Source: an uncultured Oscillospiraceae bacterium
GTDB taxonomy: Bacteria > Bacillota > Clostridia > Oscillospirales > Acutalibacteraceae
Length of the DNA stretch: 8,053 nucleotides
Assembly: GCA_900546895.1 (NCBI GenBank)
Contig: UREO01000132.1
Coordinates: 1-8,053 of the forward strand
Reading direction: 5' to 3'
Below the pieces are notes generated by a model, which was not told the origin of the DNA, made no database searches, and was given only the letters and a program-made list of their open reading frames with translations. Shown piece by piece: positions 5,624 to 8,053 of this stretch (its first letter is position 1; every line of letters begins with the position of its first letter). The position numbers and the translations under genes are program-made.

Positions 5624-6431
5624 AGATATTACGCTCGGGCAGTATTTTCCCGGAAAGTCCTTTATTCACCGCCTTGACCCGCGCGTGAAAATCGTCATTA
5701 CCTTCGTTTATATCGTTTTTATTTTTGTAGCCTCAAATTTTGAGGGCCTGCTCACCATGTCGGCGCTGATTCTGGGGGTACTGCTCCTGTCGGGCGTTCC
5801 TCTGAAACAGTATTTTAAAAGCCTGAAGGCCATTTTGTTCGTGGTGATCTTCACTTCCGTGCTGAACCTGTTTTACGGCGGCGGCCGGGTCCTGTGGAGC
5901 TGGGGCTTTGTTCAGATTACTTCCGGCGGCGTAGCCAATGCCGTTTTTATTACCATCCGCATTGTCAGCCTGATTCTTTTCAGCTCTGTTCTGACCTTTA
6001 CCACGTCCCCCACGGAGCTGACCGACGCGCTGGAACGGATTATGAAGCCCTTGAAGCTGTTTCACGTCAAGGTGCATGAGATCGCCATGATGATGACGAT
6101 CGCGCTCCGGTTTGTGCCGACGCTTTTGGAAGAGACCGATAAAATCATGAGCGCGCAGAAGGCGCGCGGTGCCGATATGGAAAGCGGCGGCCTGATGCAG
6201 AGAATCCGGGCGCTGATTCCCGTACTGATTCCGCTGTTTGTTTCCTCCTTCCGGCGGGCTTACGACCTTGCTATGGCGATGGAGTGCCGCTGCTACCACG
6301 GAGGGGAAGGCCGCACGAAAATGAAGGTTCTGCATGTGTCCGGCCTGGACGCGGTCGCGGCCGCGCTGACGCTTGTTGTCTGCGCCGCGGTGATTTTCTG
6401 CGGGATCTATTTTCCGGCGTCCCTGCATTGA
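5616..6431 (+). CDS. ecfT: ECF transporter transmembrane scaffold EcfT
   Basis: EcfT is the membrane scaffold that joins the EcfA1/EcfA2 heterodimer to exchangeable S components. The 271-residue product begins with the family-typical LGQYFPGKSFIHRLDPRVKI. Hydrophobic segments are visible at about 25-40, 43-61, 71-88, 108-128, 197-212 and 244-264. The cytoplasmic coupling helices carry the two X-Arg-X motifs that grip the ATPases: ARG at 183-185 (SAQKARGAD) and CRC at 224-226 (AMECRCYHGGEGRTKMK). The second usually reads ARG, ARC or ARS, so Cys224 is a variation while the key Arg225 is kept. The ATG overlaps the end of ecfA2; GGGGGAG at 5601-5607 is its likely ribosome binding site. Translational coupling should keep the three subunits in proportion. 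Confidence 0.94.
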   Translation: MVRDITLGQYFPGKSFIHRLDPRVKIVITFVYIVFIFVASNFEGLLTMSALILGVLLLSGVPLKQYFKSLKAILFVVIFTSVLNLFYGGGRVLWSWGFVQITSGGVANAVFITIRIVSLILFSSVLTFTTSPTELTDALERIMKPLKLFHVKVHEIAMMMTIALRFVPTLLEETDKIMSAQKARGADMESGGLMQRIRALIPVLIPLFVSSFRRAYDLAMAMECRCYHGGEGRTKMKVLHVSGLDAVAAALTLVVCAAVIFCGIYFPASLH

Positions 6432-6454
6432 GAAAGAAACCGAACTGTTTATAG

Positions 6455-6461
6455 AAAGGAG
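6455..6461 (+). promoter_or_regulatory. Ribosome binding site of truA
   Basis: AAAGGAG lies seven bases before ATG 6469, within the 37-base gap after ecfT. The gap holds no terminator-like hairpin, so truA is probably read from the same transcript as the ECF genes. Confidence 0.75.
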
Positions 6462-6468
6462 CGGCACA

Positions 6469-7218
6469 ATGAGAAATCTTCTGCTGACCATTTGTTACGA
6501 CGGCTCCCAGTACCACGGCTGGCAGATTCAGAAGAACGCCGTTTCTGTACAGCAGGTTTTTCAGGAGTCGCTTTTCCGGGTGATTGGGGAAAGTCCGGAC
6601 ATCAAGGGCTGCAGCCGTACGGATTCGTTTGTACACGCCCGCCGGTACTGCGTCAGCCTGAAAACGGAGCATTCCATTCCCTGTGAGCGTCTGGTCGGCG
6701 CGCTGAACCATTTTCTGCCGGAGGACATCGCGGTGCTGGGCTGCCGGGAGGTATCCCCCGATTTTCACGCGCGCTATTCCTGCAAGGGCAAGGAATATAT
6801 TTATCAGATCTGGAACCATCCGGTCCGGGACCCCTTCCTGAACCGCCGCGCGCTGCACTACTGGTACAGCCTGGACGAAACGCGCCTGAACGAAGCCGCC
6901 GGCTTTTTTGCGGGCACGCATGACTTCACCTCGTTCTGCACAATGGATGCGCGCGAACGAGGCAATATGACGCGTACCGTCACCAAAGCGGGGGTGAAAA
7001 GAGAGGGAGACCTCGTCACCTTTACCGTGGCGGCGGACGGTTTTTTATATAATATGGTACGGATTATGGTCGGTACGCTTCTGCGTGTGGCGCAGGGCAA
7101 GCTGGAGCCGCGGGATGTGGAACGGATTCTTGAAGAGAAGGACCGCAACGCGGCCGGGCCCACCGCGCCGCCTTACGGACTGTTTTTAAACCGTGTTTTT
7201 TATGAGGATGTGAAATAA
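6469..7218 (+). CDS. truA: tRNA pseudouridine synthase TruA
   Basis: TruA converts uridines 38-40 in the tRNA anticodon stem-loop to pseudouridine. The product is 249 residues, close to the usual 245-270. It opens with the typical LLLTICYDGSQYHGWQIQ. The catalytic aspartate is D52 within GCSRTDSFVHA (47-57); the more common form is GRTDAGVHA, so the RTD core is intact but Ser replaces Gly before it and Ser-Phe replaces Ala-Gly after it. KGKEYIYQIWN holds the conserved active-site Tyr region, and GFLYNMVRIMVGTLL (about 185-199) is the conserved C-terminal motif. truA next to ecfT is a very common Firmicute arrangement, although rplM-rpsI usually come next and do not here. Confidence 0.95.
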   Translation: MRNLLLTICYDGSQYHGWQIQKNAVSVQQVFQESLFRVIGESPDIKGCSRTDSFVHARRYCVSLKTEHSIPCERLVGALNHFLPEDIAVLGCREVSPDFHARYSCKGKEYIYQIWNHPVRDPFLNRRALHYWYSLDETRLNEAAGFFAGTHDFTSFCTMDARERGNMTRTVTKAGVKREGDLVTFTVAADGFLYNMVRIMVGTLLRVAQGKLEPRDVERILEEKDRNAAGPTAPPYGLFLNRVFYEDVK

Positions 7219-7219
7219 C

Positions 7220-8053
7220 ATGAGCGACAGGGGGCAGCGGTTCGACACAACCGAGATAGACACAGCCAAATACCAGCAAAGGATGGAAAAGCGCAGAAAA
7301 AAGCGCCGTGAACGGAGGGAAAGCCGCGTCCCGCGCTGGGTGTATAAAATTATTCTGATCCTGATTCTTTGCGTGTTTTCTATACTGATCTGGTTCAACC
7401 GCTATAATCTGACCCCGTCAAACGTACTGGAATGGGTGCAGAACAGCGTGGTCGGTATGGGAATCGGCGACGGCTTCCCCTCCAAGCTTGTGGGGAGCTC
7501 CGTTTCAAAGGGCAATTTCCAGTCGATGAATAAAGAGGCGGTCGTCGTCAGCGATACCGCGCTGACGGTGCTGAATTCCACAGCAAAGGCCGTCGTAAGC
7601 CGCCAGCACAGCTTTTCCCGGCCTGTTATAAAGATCGGCGGCAACCGGATCCTGATCTATAATCTCGGGGGAAAGGGCTATCGGGTGGAAAGCCAGAGCA
7701 AAACGCTTGTGAAAGAGGAGGGACAGCAGAACATCCTCGCCGGGGCGCTGGCGGCAAACGGCCGTTACGCGCTGATTACGCAGGCGGACGGATATTTGGG
7801 ATGCCTTACGGCTTACGCCGCCGACGGCAAGGTCCTGTTCCACTACTGGTTTTCCGATTACTATCCCACCGCCGTCGCGCTGAGCGCGGACGGCACAAAA
7901 GCGGCGGTCGCCGCGGTGGGCGCGAAGGACGGAGCGATGACCTCCGCCGTATACCTGCTCAATTTCGGCAACAGCAAGACGGTGGAGCCGTTCGCGGTCT
8001 ATCCGGAGAATATGATGCTGGATATTTCCTACAGCGGCAACGGCACGGTGACG
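7220..8053 (+). CDS. Membrane-anchored protein resembling DUF5711, 3'-truncated
   Basis: ATG 7220 opens a frame that stays open for 278 codons to the window edge. It begins one base after the truA stop, with GAGG at 7204-7207 as a distant ribosome binding site, so it is probably translationally coupled. The N-terminus (about 1-40) is strongly basic, including KRRKKRRERRESR. It is followed by one hydrophobic segment at about 41-59 (WVYKIILILILCVFSILIWF), implying the N-terminus is in the cytoplasm and the rest outside. After it come TPSNVLEWV, a glycine-rich GMGIGDGFPSKLVGSSV and repeated beta-strand-like blocks (IKIGGNRILIYNLGGKGYRV; GALAANGRYALIT; VALSADGTKAAVAAV) of the kind seen in beta-propellers. 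This layout fits DUF5711 proteins of clostridia, recalled without a search. The function is unknown; an external sensor or scaffold is only a guess. Confidence 0.75.
   Translation, partial: MSDRGQRFDTTEIDTAKYQQRMEKRRKKRRERRESRVPRWVYKIILILILCVFSILIWFNRYNLTPSNVLEWVQNSVVGMGIGDGFPSKLVGSSVSKGNFQSMNKEAVVVSDTALTVLNSTAKAVVSRQHSFSRPVIKIGGNRILIYNLGGKGYRVESQSKTLVKEEGQQNILAGALAANGRYALITQADGYLGCLTAYAADGKVLFHYWFSDYYPTAVALSADGTKAAVAAVGAKDGAMTSAVYLLNFGNSKTVEPFAVYPENMMLDISYSGNGTVT

Overview
This window comes from a GC-rich Gram-positive bacterium, most likely a clostridial lineage of the Oscillospiraceae/Ruminococcaceae type. That placement is an inference. It rests on the protein style (RuvB with an acidic N-terminal tail, a two-ATPase energy-coupling module next to truA, a DUF5711-like protein), strong AGGAGG-type ribosome binding sites, TTG starts and high-GC third codon positions. 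All genes lie on the + strand, packed head to tail. The longest gene-free gaps are just over 110 bases.

The first 40 bases are not genomic. Positions 8-40 match the Illumina Nextera Read 1 transposase adapter with one mismatch. Positions 1-7 match the last seven bases of a Nextera XT i5 index. The real sequence starts at 41, inside ruvA.

Layout: (1) the 3' part of ruvA and a complete ruvB, the Holliday-junction branch-migration motor; (2) glmM, phosphoglucosamine mutase, which feeds UDP-GlcNAc and peptidoglycan synthesis; (3) a gap of 113 bases with a GC-rich hairpin, then a class I SAM-dependent methyltransferase of the COG1092/RlmI-like type; (4) ecfA1-ecfA2-ecfT, the shared energising module of group II ECF vitamin/metal transporters, joined by overlapping reading frames; (5) truA, tRNA pseudouridine synthase; (6) a gene starting one base after truA and running off the right edge, coding for a membrane-anchored protein that resembles DUF5711.

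Most of this is conserved housekeeping content. I found no phage, insertion sequence, CRISPR, toxin-antitoxin or defence system, and no convincing new system. The points worth a second look are the adapter contamination (it creates a false ruvA start), the displacement of ecfA-ecfA-ecfT-truA from its usual ribosomal-protein context, glmM without cdaA/cdaR, a divergent RuvA-contacting hairpin in RuvB, a strong perfect hairpin just before ecfA1, and the uncharacterised protein at the right edge.
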